From Gaeumannomyces sp. JS-464 (Eukaryota; Ascomycota; Sordariomycetes; Magnaporthales; Magnaporthaceae): a stretch of 64,000 bases of DNA. The position numbers and the translations under genes were made by a program. Of the stretch, positions 10,968-22,092 are shown piece by piece. Where the stretch lies: contig NGZR01000004.1 of the NCBI GenBank assembly GCA_002197995.1, forward strand, positions 3,348,001 through 3,412,000, in the 5' to 3' direction. Position 1 is the stretch's first letter, and every line of letters begins with the position of its first letter. The notes beneath the pieces were generated by a model that saw only the letters and a list, made by a program, of their open reading frames with translations, did no database searches and was not told where the DNA came from.

Positions 10968-11522
10968 ATGTCGGCAGCTTCGGCGCTGAAGGGCGAGTCG
11001 GCCCAGCAGGTCAGGTCCTTGGTAGGTCGACAACTCCCTGCGACGCCTGCCGCTGTCAACAACCCTTCAAAAGATTCGGCTGAGTCTAATCAAGGCCTGC
11101 GTGCCGAGCAGTTCCGGCAACTGCTGAGGCAGAGCGACCAATTCGCGGCATACAACTTCAGAGAGTATGCCAAGAGGCGAACACGAGATGCATTTCGTGA
11201 GAATCAGAGGGTCAGCGACCCTCGACGGATTCAGGAGCTGGTCCAGGAGGGACTACGAGAGCTCCAGGTGATGAAGGTGAGCCATTGAGCTGCTGTCGAG
11301 CCTCTCTTGGGTGTGCGATGATGCTAACAATTTGTAGCGGCAAACCGTCCTTGGGCAGTTCTACCAACTCGACAGGCTGGTAGTAGAGGCTGGCATCTCT
11401 GTAGGTATCCGCCTACTCACCTGGCGTTGTTTCTCGTCCAAGCTGACGGCAGCGCGACACGGTGCTAGGGAAAAGAGTCTGGGAACAAAACCGGGATAGT
11501 TCGCGAGAAGCCAACCGGGTAA
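10968..11522 (+). CDS. ISD11: Isd11 (LYRM4-like) mitochondrial Fe–S assembly protein
   Basis: LYR-family partner and stabiliser of the cysteine desulfurase Nfs1, acting with acyl carrier protein in the mitochondrial matrix. Three exons: 10968–11276, 11338–11400, 11469–11522, with GTGAGC/TAG and GTAGGT/CTAG junctions. Phases are all 0, total 141 aa. Signatures: [20 protein letters not shown] (the LYR helix region), [19 protein letters not shown]-type helix, then [16 protein letters not shown] across intron 1, which closely matches yeast Isd11. The 45-residue Ala/Ser-rich N-terminal extension may be the mitochondrial targeting region. The short third exon (17 residues) is weakly conserved and its splice site is the least certain part. 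Confidence 0.88.
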
Positions 11523-12526
11523 GCATGCGCTAGTCCGACCGACGAGCAAATAGATACTGGAAATTTGCTGATGATAACCAACCCGTGATTGCCGCCCAAC
11601 AACAGCTGGGACTGAACTCAGCATACTAAGCAGGTTCACTGACCCCCTGCATGCCGCCCGACGGGAAATATTTGGCATGAGGGGATCATGGGGAGAGGGC
11701 TTTGCCTCGCTCGACTTTACAGCCGAGAGATGCCATCGGGGCCACTTCTTTTTAAAGGACCCAACCAAGTTTCTGTGGTCGACTCCTAATGCAGCTGTCA
11801 TGTCCTGGAATACTTGAAGCATGGCTGCTTCTTTGTCTGTTGTTTACCTGGCCAACCGATTTGCACTCTCGGCTCGCCACATTCGCTCTCATCGGCTATT
11901 GGCAGGCCTTAATATCGGCACCTGGGCATATAATTTAGTCGACGTGAAACTGGACGATCAAGGGGTTGCCTCGGTGGTGTAGATGATGTCGGGCTGCCCA
12001 GAGTTGCCTCCTTTAGACGCCTGGGTATTTAGGTTAGGCCTTGGATAGGGCACCTTGTGGGCATCTGCGCCTACTATGTAATAAAAGACAGCCATATATA
12101 ACTCCCATCAAACCTGGATTTCTTCTCTAGATGGGATCAGTCGCCGACACCTGGAACAGGCGGAACTGGCACTGGTTATTGGAAACCATGCCTAACTCCG
12201 ACCCACTCCTACAAGCACAGCCAATCACAGCCAATTTCATGGTGGGTACAGATGTCCAGGCACGTACTCAATCAATCTGGGCACTCCGTCTCCAACAGTC
12301 ATCACGATTGCGATTGAATTGGCTTCTGAGCACGGTCGAGGAGGAATTGACCTCGCAGTATCGCCTGTAATCACAACACCCCTGACGATCCATCCTGTCG
12401 CGCGCCTCCTTTAACCCGCCGGTGATAAATAGGCATCCTTCCGTCGCGATGGCTCCGGGCGTAAGAAAATGAGCTCTCCTCCCCTGCGCCTGCATTGCCG
12501 CGGTCGCGCGTATCCGGAGACGTCAC
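11523..12526. other. Intergenic region ISD11 – conserved unknown gene
   Basis: About 1 kb without a supported gene. It holds frames at 11361–11822 (-) and 12131–12370 (+) with no family signal. TATA-like ATATATAA occurs near 12092. Likely terminator of ISD11 and promoter of the next gene. Confidence 0.35.
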
Positions 12527-14967
12527 ATGTGCGGACCGCGCCAGGTACTAACAAAACCAATACTCTTTTATGCGCCGCTTAGTATCGCACCAACGCCCAG
12601 ACCCGCCGTGGCAATCGCGGAGCCTATCCGGAGCACGATGATTTCGAAGGTATGGCGAACCACGGCGCTCATCCACCCCATCCGTTCCATCCCGACGACC
12701 TAGCTCCTTCAAGCTGACGGACTCGCCCTCCACACCACAGGTCTACCCGTGCGCCAGTGGAGGCAAGAGTGGGTGAATGTCACACCCCCGCAGCAGGTCG
12801 AGGCGCAAACGCGCAACGACATCTGGGCCGTCGAGCTGCCCTATGGCATGCCCAAGGACACGCAGCTGCTTCCGCCCCACAGCCAGGAGCTGTTGCGCGC
12901 CGCCCGCTCCGGCCGCCTGTACAAGCGCCCGGCCCCCGCCGACGACGATGACGCCGACCCGGACCCCGCCTTGGAAAAGGGGAGAAGAAGGAGGACGTTG
13001 CCGACAAGGGCTACACGGTCAAGGTGTGGAAACAGGTGCCCAGGACTTCCGAGGGGCCTACCGTCTCGCATCTCGCCAAGAGACGCAAGGATACCATCAC
13101 GCTCAAGCCCAAGGCCGAGGTGCTGCAGTCCACCGGGCCCATGATCACCCGCGCTACCATCCGTCGCGTCGATGCCGCCGGCAACCCGTACGAGCAGACA
13201 ATCACCCTGAGCGAGGGCCAGCCTGTAGACGGCGAAATCGTCTCTACCAGTGTCATCCCCGCCCCGGTCGCGCCCGCCGACGTTCAGCCACAACAGGTGA
13301 CCCCGGCGCGCAGGAAGCCTCCCCCGCCGCGTAGGAAGCCCAAGGGTCCCGGCCGCGGGCGTAAGAAGGGCAGGCTGCCGCTTCCCGCCAGCACAAGGCC
13401 CCCAATCAACGGACCAAGCACTGAAACTGCTGCTGCCGCTCTCCAAGACGGCCAGCCAGGCAATGAGGTAAGGTGGCGCGCAGGGTTCCAAGACCCTTTC
13501 GTATATTTCCAGTTGTTTGATTTTCTCCCTGTCCTTGCTAACGCGGAATATGACAGACCTCGCTTCCAGGGACGCGGCCCGAAGACTCGCTCCAGCGCGA
13601 CAGCGAGTCAATGGACCAATCAATTCCACCATCAGATGATGAGGACGGTGACGAGGGTGATGATGGGGAAGAGGGTGATGAGGGCAATGGGACGTGGATA
13701 TGGATCTTGGGAGCGACACCGCCGACCGTAGCCAGGACACGCCTATGCAGACCCAGGATGAGCAGATGACGGCGCGTGACGATGCCAACCCCCTGTACTA
13801 TCACCGGAAGGCAACACCACGCCCCCTGTTACCTTGACCGATGAGCCGGAACCCCACAAACGCCCGTCCCCGAGCCACCTCAGCACGGAGGTCACACATG
13901 CTGCACCACACATGGAAGGGAGCCCTCTGAAGAACGTTGCCCTGGCATCACCCGCTGGCCCGTCGCCCGCCCAGTCACCTGCTGGTACCGCCGTTCCACC
14001 TGCTGCCCCTGAGATTTCAGCGGCACCGCAGCAAGCGCCGGAAGGCTCAGATGAAATGCAATTATCGGAGCCAAACCCGGCCGCGCCGGTGTCTGCCGAT
14101 GCTTGCACTGGGCAAGAGACGGCTCCTCCAGTCTCTGCCGCAGACTCATCAGCTGAGGCGGCCCAGGCGACCGAGTCTTCGGCTATGGAGGTCGACCTGC
14201 CCATGGATGACTCCCCGAATCCCCCAAGCTCTCCAAAAGAGGCTCAGCCCTCGGAATTAGAGATCACAGGTGAACCAGTCCCGACGGCAGAAACCAAGTC
14301 ATCCACGCCACCTTCAAGACAGCCTGCACAAGAGGAACCCGCACCGGTAGCGTCAACAGACGAGAGATCCACATTCCAAGATCACCCATCGGAATCCGAG
14401 GCCCCCATAGGCCCTGTGGAGGGAAGCTCAGCCCAGCTAGAGACACGGGATCAGCCAAGCGGGTCAGACGAGACGGTTGCCCAGGGGACTGGGGACGTTC
14501 TGCAGGCACCAGGCGAGCTCGCAGTAGAAGCCGCGACTCCAGAGACCAGTCAGGAAACAGGCGAGCCCCCGGCGGCGCCCGCGACCGCCGAAGCAAATCA
14601 ACCCAGTGAAAAGGTACAGACAAAGATGGAGGAAACCTCTCCTGCAGTCCCTACGCCCCCGGTTGTCTCGGAGGCCACCGCGGAGCCCCCGCGATCACCG
14701 CCTCTTGAGCCTACCAAAGTCGTCGAGGACGAGGATGAGGGGCCGGATTTCCTCTCTGGGCTGGAGGCTGAGCTGGACCGTCAGGAGGAGCTGAACCGCG
14801 CCGCCGTTAGCGCCAAGGTAGAGACGTCCGTCTTGCCCGCGGTAGTTGACGCGAAACCCGCCACAGAAGTCCCTGAGGGGGATCCGACGGCGGCTGATGA
14901 GGCGACTGCGGTAAAGAACGAGGATGCCGGTATCGGCGAAGCTGGGGCAGCGCCGGACGCGCCATGA
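12527..14967 (+). CDS. Conserved fungal Pro/Ala/Glu-rich protein, function unknown
   Basis: Exons 12527–12544, 12583–12649, 12741–13467, 13557–14967, with canonical splice sites. The conserved N-terminal part contains [50 protein letters not shown], then [20 protein letters not shown] and [17 protein letters not shown] basic patch [20 protein letters not shown] (probable nuclear localisation or AT-hook-like segment) follows. The C-terminal half is disordered and ends with [21 protein letters not shown] recognise this as a family conserved in filamentous ascomycetes but cannot give a function. The frame changes at three places: the G4 run 12979–12982, the G3 run 13689–13691 and the C5 run 13789–13793. 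One extra base at each makes the coding length exactly 2226 nt (741 aa). Probable homopolymer errors. Confidence 0.7.
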
Positions 14968-15410
14968 TTGCCCGACGCGAGACTTATCAGGAGGCTTCGC
15001 TGGCGTGGATGCCTCAAATGGTATATGTATATTTTTAGGTATCGTTTGTCGTCCGAGGGCCCTCTTCGGTCTTTTTTCTCATGCCTCCTTCACTTTTTTT
15101 CCTCAGTGCAAATATCTGTTCCATTCCCTTGGCCGGACCCTTCGTTGTCATGGATTTTCTTATATTTTCTTCCTGCTGAACACACGCATTTGGGGCGACC
15201 CTAGCGCAGACAGCGAGCAGCAACTCCTTACCATTTCCAAGTGCCAATGTTCGAAGTTATATAGATACCTAGCTAACCCATGCTCTCTATCGCTTTACTT
15301 CTCGTCTAACTGGAATGCAGTGAGCGTGGTGGCGGGCGTGCATTAGGCGCTATTTCTCAGCACATCCAACGCGAACCGTCCGCCCTGCCCTACATGGTAT
15401 TCTGATTGGG
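14968..15410. other. Convergent intergenic region
   Basis: 3' regions of the conserved unknown gene (+) and the phosphoserine phosphatase gene (-). T-rich between 15060 and 15180. No gene seen. Confidence 0.35.
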
Positions 15411-16916
15411 TCAGGACAACAGCGCAATCTCCTCGCTTGTGAAGCCAAACAGGTAGAGTAGATCCAGCAGACTCTGGCTGTTGAGCCTGGCGTCGGCCTC
15501 CATCTGGACACGCGGCTTGGCGTTCCAGGCGACGCCGAGCCCGGCCGCCTCCATCATGAGCAGATCGTTGGCTCCGTCGCCGACGGCAACGACCTGCTCG
15601 GGGGCGATACCCTCGCTGCGGGCGATCTCCAGGAGCAGATCGCGCTTGCGCTCCTTGCCGACTATGAGTCCCTTGACCTCACCGGTAAGCTTGCCAGCGC
15701 CGTCAACGTGGACTTCGTTGGCGTGGGCGCGATCGATGCCTAGGTCACGGGCTAGCCACGAGGTCAGCGGGAGGAAGCCGCCGCTCAGGACGGCTGTGCG
15801 AATGCCAAGGCGCTTTAGGGCACGGATAAGAGCCGGGACGCCCGGGGTGACGTCGAGGATGGGGCGCAAGTCGTCAAAGAGTGTGGCGGGCAGGCCGCGC
15901 AGTAGAGAGACGCGCTCGCGGAAGGCGGCGTCGAACTCGAGCTCGCCCAGCATTGCGCGGTGGGTGATGTCGGCAACGCGGGCGGCCAGGTCGGGAGGGT
16001 CTTTGACGGTGGCAGCGAGCAGGTCAATGACCTCCTGGGTGATGAGGGTGCTGTCCATGTCGAAGACGACGAGACGGGGGTGACGGCGCCAGACCGTTTC
16101 CATCTGTAGCACGATGTCAACGTTCCACTCGCGCTCGAAGCGGTAGATGAGCTCGTGCTTGCGCAGGTCGCCGAGCCCGAGGTAGCTGGGCGAGGGCGCT
16201 GGGTTGAGGGTCAGCTCGACGACGAGGGGGTGCTCCTGGCTGTCGAGGCAGCGGTGGGCGCTGGTGAAATCGGTCGAGCCCGGCGGCAACGGGAAGGTGG
16301 ACATGAGGTGCAGGAATGCAGCCACACAGAGCGGCGACACGTACGAGCCGTAGAGTCGATCCAGCGTCTCGTCGGCCGTGGGCGGCTCCAGCGGGAACGC
16401 GGCGGGGTCTGTGGTGGGTGCCATGTTGGCCGGGATCTCTGACGGCTCCTCAGGAGAGGCCGAGGCGGCCGGGGAGGAGGGCCGGGGAGCAGGCGACGCC
16501 GAGGGGGGCGCGGGCGCATGATGGTGGTGGTGGAGGCGGGAGGCAGGAGACCTGTAGAGGAGAGTGGCCACAAGGCGGCTCGTGGAGGAGCCTTTTTGCG
16601 GCGCACAGTTGGGGTGCGACAGCTCGTGGTTGAGGCCGCTCTCGACCACGCGCGGCGGGTGGGTGGGCGACGGGACGCCGTTAAACGAGGTTGGGGGCGA
16701 GACGGAGACGGGCTTCGGCCGCGACAGCGAGGACTTTGGCGGGGAGCGGCCGCCCAGGTCCTCGACAACGGTGTCGATGCCGTAGTGGTTCTCGGGTTTC
16801 CCCGGAGGCCTGTACTGCTGATGCTCGCTCAAGTACGAGTTGCTGCGCATGCTGGAAGACAGCTGCGGGCGAGGCGGCCCGGCGCGGGGCGCGGCAGCGG
16901 CCGTGGCCTCTTCCAT
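15411..16916 (-). CDS. SER2: Phosphoserine phosphatase
   Basis: Catalyses the last step of serine synthesis from 3-phosphoglycerate, dephosphorylating phosphoserine in the cytosol. Single exon, 501 aa. The HAD-fold catalytic part occupies about residues 280–495: nucleophile motif I VFDMDST with Asp286 and Asp288, motif II SGG at 378–380, a Lys at about 421–424 (KERK) and motif III GDGAND at 446–451. The cap sequence HRAMLGELEFDAAFRERV is typical. Residues 190–275 form the upstream domain seen in fungal orthologues. The first 185 residues are low complexity, Pro/Ser rich with a five-His run, and longer than in yeast (309 aa). A later ATG, such as Met165, could be the true start. No frame errors. 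Confidence 0.93.
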   Translation of the reverse strand: MEEATAAAAPRAGPPRPQLSSSMRSNSYLSEHQQYRPPGKPENHYGIDTVVEDLGGRSPPKSSLSRPKPVSVSPPTSFNGVPSPTHPPRVVESGLNHELSHPNCAPQKGSSTSRLVATLLYRSPASRLHHHHHAPAPPSASPAPRPSSPAASASPEEPSEIPANMAPTTDPAAFPLEPPTADETLDRLYGSYVSPLCVAAFLHLMSTFPLPPGSTDFTSAHRCLDSQEHPLVVELTLNPAPSPSYLGLGDLRKHELIYRFEREWNVDIVLQMETVWRRHPRLVVFDMDSTLITQEVIDLLAATVKDPPDLAARVADITHRAMLGELEFDAAFRERVSLLRGLPATLFDDLRPILDVTPGVPALIRALKRLGIRTAVLSGGFLPLTSWLARDLGIDRAHANEVHVDGAGKLTGEVKGLIVGKERKRDLLLEIARSEGIAPEQVVAVGDGANDLLMMEAAGLGVAWNAKPRVQMEADARLNSQSLLDLLYLFGFTSEEIALLS

Positions 16917-18906
16917 GGCGGCGGGCGGCGGACTCAGGGGCTCCGAACCTTGCGCGCGCCCGTGCGTCGCGTCCCAGGGTCCGGCGGGGGCGCGCTGGCA
17001 GTGTCACCTGGGAGGGAGGCTCCTGGAAGACTCCTCGGACGCAGACCACGTCACCCAAAGATGCGGACTAGGTAACTAGGGCAGGGTGTCTAGGGCGCCT
17101 GGCGGCCTGTGCCTGTGCCTCTGCCTGGGAACGGATTGTCCGACGCGGCTTTGTCAGAACGGCTGATGTGCGAGAGTTGATGGAGATGGATGGATGGGAG
17201 GGGCAGATGGGTTCCGCGAGCGGTTAGTGTGCATCGATTGGATCGATGGCGCCAAGCGTACGTCATGCATTTTCATTTGCATGCAAGCAGTAGTGGCTGG
17301 GTTTCTGTCGCACCCGCCTCGCAGCGTCGATGCCTCCCAGATAGGTTGGGCAGATATGGCTGGCTCGGGTGGTCATAATTTTGGCAATTGCATGTCCCGT
17401 CGATCTACACATTTTGCTGATGGAAGCAACCTGCATCCTATCAAATAACCAACGGCGACGACTGGGCAGATCCAGGTAGGCAGACGCCACACGGGGCGGG
17501 GACCTGGTGCGAGGTGCATCAGACTTTACTGAGTCGCTCTAAGCTGGCCCTGTCGCGACTTATCCGCTCGCGTCTGGCCCGGAGCGCTCCGAGTTCGACT
17601 GAATCTAGACAAGCTCGGGTCAACAGACGACGTGGAAGCTTGGCTAGATCTCACTACCGCCGAGATAGGCAGGGTCTGAGATACACGGCTTGGCGTCGTT
17701 CAATCTTGCGTGCCGAGTTAGTTTGGTCAGTGGGCATGCATGGCGATGAGCTTTGTCAGCCAAGGCTCCATCTTTGCTGAAACCGGGGCGCGCCAAGGCA
17801 AGCGAGACGAAAAAAGAAGAGAAAAAAAAAAGGACCCACCGACAGCCACCCGACATCCGCACCCGCCTTTGCCATGCCGACTCAGGCTTTACGCCTTATT
17901 GCCTCTCCGGGCCAAACCCCCAGTCCCCAACCAATGAGAAGCCATCTTTCCCAACAAAGACCCAATGTCGTGATTGTCGACTTCTATTGTGAGGCCATCT
18001 CGTCTTGGTTCGGCATTGCGTGCTTTTTTCCCTTTCTTCTTTTTGCGGCTACTTCGCCTGCAGACTGCCCGTCCACCTGGTACCAGGCTGCTGGGCAAGG
18101 CCTACCTAGCCCCTGGGCGCGTTGCTTGTGTCCCTATCCGGCTATCTACCCGGATGGCTCCCATTCAGAAGATTAGTTCTCACTACGGTTGTGCCATCCC
18201 GTCATCCATGATGAGTGCTCATGCTGTCCCATCACGCAGCCCGTCTCCTAGCTCGTGCTGAGACGGCGGCTGTCGATGACGGTCCCCGTAGACATTTGTG
18301 ACTGAGGACAGAGAGGACGGCCGAGCAGGTAGGTAGGTACTTCGTATGAACTCGTGCCGTGGTGGAACAGTGCTGGATTACCAACCCACATCCATCTGTT
18401 TCCTTGCGGCCAGCCCTGTAGAGCATCCCCTGCGTTCCAGACCAGGGTGTTGATCGCGAGTCCCGCCCTCCTCCGGCTCTGGGCGCCTGGGGACTGCATC
18501 GACCGCTCCAGTTGCGTGCTCGTCCACTAGACGCCGGTGCATCATCGATGGATCGCTATTACAAACCCACCAAGCCCACCTACCTCGTCGACCCTACCCG
18601 TCCGCCCTGTCCCGTCCCTACAAAGCTGCTGCTACTTCTCCCCAAACAGCTAAACTCTCCCTTCTCCTCCAGACCTGTCCTCGCCCACTATACCTTATCG
18701 CAACTCCAGTTCCCACTAGCCCCGATCCACTAATACATCTCGACACCCGCTCAACTGAACCCCTTTTCTCCGTCAGTCCCCATAGTTGTCTAGGGAGGCA
18801 TCGCCGTGATCTTTCTTTCAAAGAGTGAACAAACTCTCATCCTTTGTCTCCGGCATTCGACAACCACGGTCCCGAGCCGATATTTGCTTGAGCCAGCAGT
18901 ATCGTC
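16917..18906. promoter_or_regulatory. Long divergent upstream region SER2 / PAPS reductase
   Basis: About 2 kb between two divergent starts. It contains GGTAGGTA microsatellite-like repeats near 18328, an A-rich run near 17821–17830 and several frames without family signal. No gene is supported. It presumably carries both promoters. Confidence 0.4.
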
Positions 18907-19905
18907 ATGTCCCCTGTCACCATGACGCAGACATCGTCACTGGAGTCCTCGCCGAGGCTGCGGCCTCTGGACAACAAGAGCGAAGACGCCGCCGAAGTCG
19001 AGTCCGGATACGGCTCGGCCACCTCATCCACCCCATCTCTGCCACGGATATCCCTCACGCCCCTGCACCTGAGGCATCTCAACGACCAACTGGAGAAGAT
19101 GCACCCCATGGACATCCTCCGCTTCTGCCGTACACTGTTCCCCAACCTGTACCAGACGACCGCCTTCGGCTTGACCGGCCTGGTGACCATGGACATGCTG
19201 TCCAAGATTGAGAAGGAGTCCCCAGGGTCGTCGCGCCCCGTGGACCTGATCTTCCTCGACACCCTGTACCACTTCGAGGAGACGTACAGGCTGGTCGAGA
19301 AGGTCAGCGCGCGGTACTCCAACCTCAAGGTCCACACCTTCCGGCCGGCCGGCTGCGAGACCGTCGCCGAGTTCGAAGCCCAGTACGGCACGCAGCTGTA
19401 CGACCTGAGCTCTGAGTGGTACGACTGGGTCGCCAAGGTCGAACCGCAGCAGCGGGCGTACTCGGAGCTGAACGTGGCCGCCGTCCTGACGGGCCGCCGC
19501 CGGTCGCAGGGAGGGCAGCGCAACAGCATCCCCGTCATCGAGGTCGAGGACGAGACCGGGGTCATCAAGATCAACCCGCTCGTGGCATGGTCGTTCCAGC
19601 AGGTGCAGCAGTACATCAAGGACAACGAGGTGCCCTACAACGAGCTGCTCGACAGGGGGTACAAGTCGGTCGGCGACTGGCACTCGACCAGCCCCGTGAC
19701 CGCGGGCGAGGACGAGCGGGCCGGCAGGTGGAAGGGCCAGGCCAAGACCGAGTGCGGCATCCACAACAAGAAGTCCCGGTACGCCCAGTTTCTCGAAGAG
19801 GCTGACCGCCAGGCAAAGCTCGCCGAGGAGGCCAAGAAGCAAGCCGCGGCCGCGGCTTCTTCGTCACCCGCCGTCGCTCCCGAACCGGTTGTCAGCTCAG
19901 CCTGA
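18907..19905 (+). CDS. MET16: Phosphoadenosine phosphosulfate (PAPS) reductase
   Basis: Reduces PAPS to sulfite with thioredoxin in assimilatory sulfate reduction, cytosolic. Single exon, 332 aa. Residues 80–95 give the nucleotide-binding core (TTAFGLTGLVTMDML), then DLIFLDTLYHFEET and, near the C-terminus, the catalytic loop KTECGIHNKKSRYAQF with Cys283. The protein lacks the Cys pairs of the iron–sulfur APS reductases, so PAPS is the expected substrate. The first 45 residues are a low-complexity Ser-rich extension. A second in-frame ATG at 18922 is an equally good start. The tail is Ala rich. No introns and no frame errors. Confidence 0.94.
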   Translation: MSPVTMTQTSSLESSPRLRPLDNKSEDAAEVESGYGSATSSTPSLPRISLTPLHLRHLNDQLEKMHPMDILRFCRTLFPNLYQTTAFGLTGLVTMDMLSKIEKESPGSSRPVDLIFLDTLYHFEETYRLVEKVSARYSNLKVHTFRPAGCETVAEFEAQYGTQLYDLSSEWYDWVAKVEPQQRAYSELNVAAVLTGRRRSQGGQRNSIPVIEVEDETGVIKINPLVAWSFQQVQQYIKDNEVPYNELLDRGYKSVGDWHSTSPVTAGEDERAGRWKGQAKTECGIHNKKSRYAQFLEEADRQAKLAEEAKKQAAAAASSSPAVAPEPVVSSA

Positions 19906-21411
19906 GCCAACAAGGACCTGATGGGTCGTACATCGGAATGGCAGGAAGAACAATACAACAACCAAAAAGAAAAAGAGACAAAAAGAAGAAAACCCCACGG
20001 GTCATCTAGTGTGATAGGGTGGCGACGGAAGGGGAGAAACAGGACTCTAGTAGTGGTCACCTCGGTGGCTCTGTACCCGGGTCCGACGATAAGTTTAATT
20101 TTCTGGCCTGGTCTGTTTTTCTTTTTTCGCGAGCGAGTATGGGATTTTATATATCCTCTCAGGCATCGGCACACCGTCGTCTTCTTGGAGGATTCTCGGC
20201 GTTTGGTAGCATGGGTACGGCATTGCATCTTTCAGTAGCCAGGCGCAGTAGATTTGAATGAAGGAACTGATACACATACTGATATCTTTTTTCAAGCGTG
20301 GTGCATTTCTCCCGATTCTTTCCTATAGTAGGTGTATTTGGATGTGGTTCCTCTTTATTCAGATCATGAACCTATCCCGAGGTGGTGAGACGTCGAGCCG
20401 TGCGTGCTGGTACGAGCATGGCAGACGGTCTGACAATTATTCATCTTTTCTGTAACCTACGACCTTACGTCAAGTTTTGGTGACCGTCGATATTAAGATC
20501 ACGGGTCTCACCGAGTGGGTGGGTGGGGAAGCGGGCTGAGCCTCTTGTGTCGATTGGTACCCCCAAATACCCCTCTTTATTTCCTAAACGTCAACGACAC
20601 GCAGATCGTCATCGGAGAGGAGGACGCATGGGGTAGCGTAACGCGGCCTAAGGGAGATAGACATCCTGGTTGGTATCCAACCCATCTTGGTAATTGGCGG
20701 CCCAAGGTCCGCGATCGTGCCTTTGTCCTCATTAGCTCGCCTATTGGCTACACAAATCTCCATCCGCCAACCTATCAGACGGCGGTGTATCCCTCGAGTC
20801 CCGTTAGGCCTCACAGGCCTGAACAGGAAAATGTTCCCGGAATTTATCCCTGTTGAAAATATCTGGCCGGTCAAGTGGGAAAGATCTGCAGCGTGAGGTC
20901 CAACGGCACTCAAGGGGATGCCCGCAGACGGCTTTAATCTTGTGCTTGTCGGAACCTACAGAGGAGCTGGCGAGACTAGCTCTCAGGGGTGTAGCTTCTG
21001 TGCTGCAAAGGCCCGATCACCTTGATTCCTGTTGCGCTCGAAGCTTTGTTTGCATGAACACACCCGAGCCCATACCAGCCAGGCTGATATTCATGTCGTT
21101 GCTCGTCCACACGTATCATGGACTGATAACTGTTTGAAGGATGTGATTGCATCAGTCAAGACCAACATGTCCAGGATATTAGCCGGAGCTTTCATCGGAA
21201 ACCAACAAGGCCCACGCATGCATATTCAGACTGAACTTGGGATCGAGACTGCACCATCCAGCGTGGGGAGCGAGGTTACCCACGAGGATTGATTCCGCTC
21301 CATAGTTAGTATATACAGGTTGTCGAAGCCCTGGGTCCGCCTTCTATTTCGCCCTTGTTCCCCACGACCCAAGCTGGACAAGCAGCAGAGGCTATCCCGA
21401 TATGCCTTGAT
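19906..21411. other. Convergent intergenic region
   Basis: About 1.5 kb between the PAPS reductase gene (+) and the small mitochondrial gene (-). Short frames such as 20515–20856 and 21032–21292 have no family signal. No tRNA-like cloverleaf recognised. Confidence 0.35.
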
Positions 21412-22092
21412 CTAGTATCCCTCCTTGCCCCACTTGTTGTACTTGTTGTGCAGCTCCTGGAGCGAGAGAGAAATACGAGAAAACGTCAGTAGGACTCCGC
21501 GTGTAGCAGGGCAGATACGAGATATCTGGCAAGTGCTGTCTTACCTTGGGAAGGTTGACGTTGGGCACAACCACAACGTTGACGGCGCTGGGAGCATCCT
21601 TGGGAGGAGCGCTAGAGTCCCCTCCAGGGTGGTAGCGGTACTTTCCCGACTCCGCGCCCGTCTCCCAAGGCATGCCGGCCATCGGGACTTTGCTCTCCGA
21701 CGTGGACGTGGTGGGAGACCGGCCTGACGCAGCAGCACCACAGCTGTCAGCTCGCCGAAAAGGGGGCCGCAGCGCTTCTACAGAGTACGAGACGCCATCT
21801 CACCAAAATAAAGACCAGCACCGCTAAAAGCAGCCACCATGATGCCACCGAGGATCTGCACATGCACCCGAGGTGCAACGGGTTAGCCGTCGGCTCCGTG
21901 GTCTCGGGACGGGGTATAGCCAGGCCGGTGCGCAGAGCACCACTGTCCTGCGCCCGGCCGGTCTGTCCAAGGGCTCGCACGCACAATCAGCTCCGGGTCC
22001 TTCTTGCCCTGTTTCTTCAGCACCGGCTCGGCAGCGCTCTCGAGCCTGCGGGCGGTCGTGGTAAACGCTCTGCGGGCGATGACGGACGCCAT
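21412..22092 (-). CDS. Small mitochondrial single-pass membrane protein, unknown
   Basis: Four coding exons on the minus strand: 22092–21985, 21855–21804, 21723–21545, 21456–21412. All have GT–AG junctions and consistent phases, giving 127 aa. The N-terminus MASVIARRAFTTTARRLESA is a strong mitochondrial presequence with a typical RRAFTTTARR cleavage context. A single hydrophobic segment follows at about residues 38–53 (GGIMVAAFSGAGLYFG). A hydrophilic tail contains PWETGAESGKYRYHPGGD and VVVVPNVNLPKELHNKYNKW, ending in GKEGY. The tail has the look of a small respiratory-chain or ATP-synthase accessory subunit conserved in fungi. I cannot name the orthologue, so the function is left open. No frame errors. 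Confidence 0.75.
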
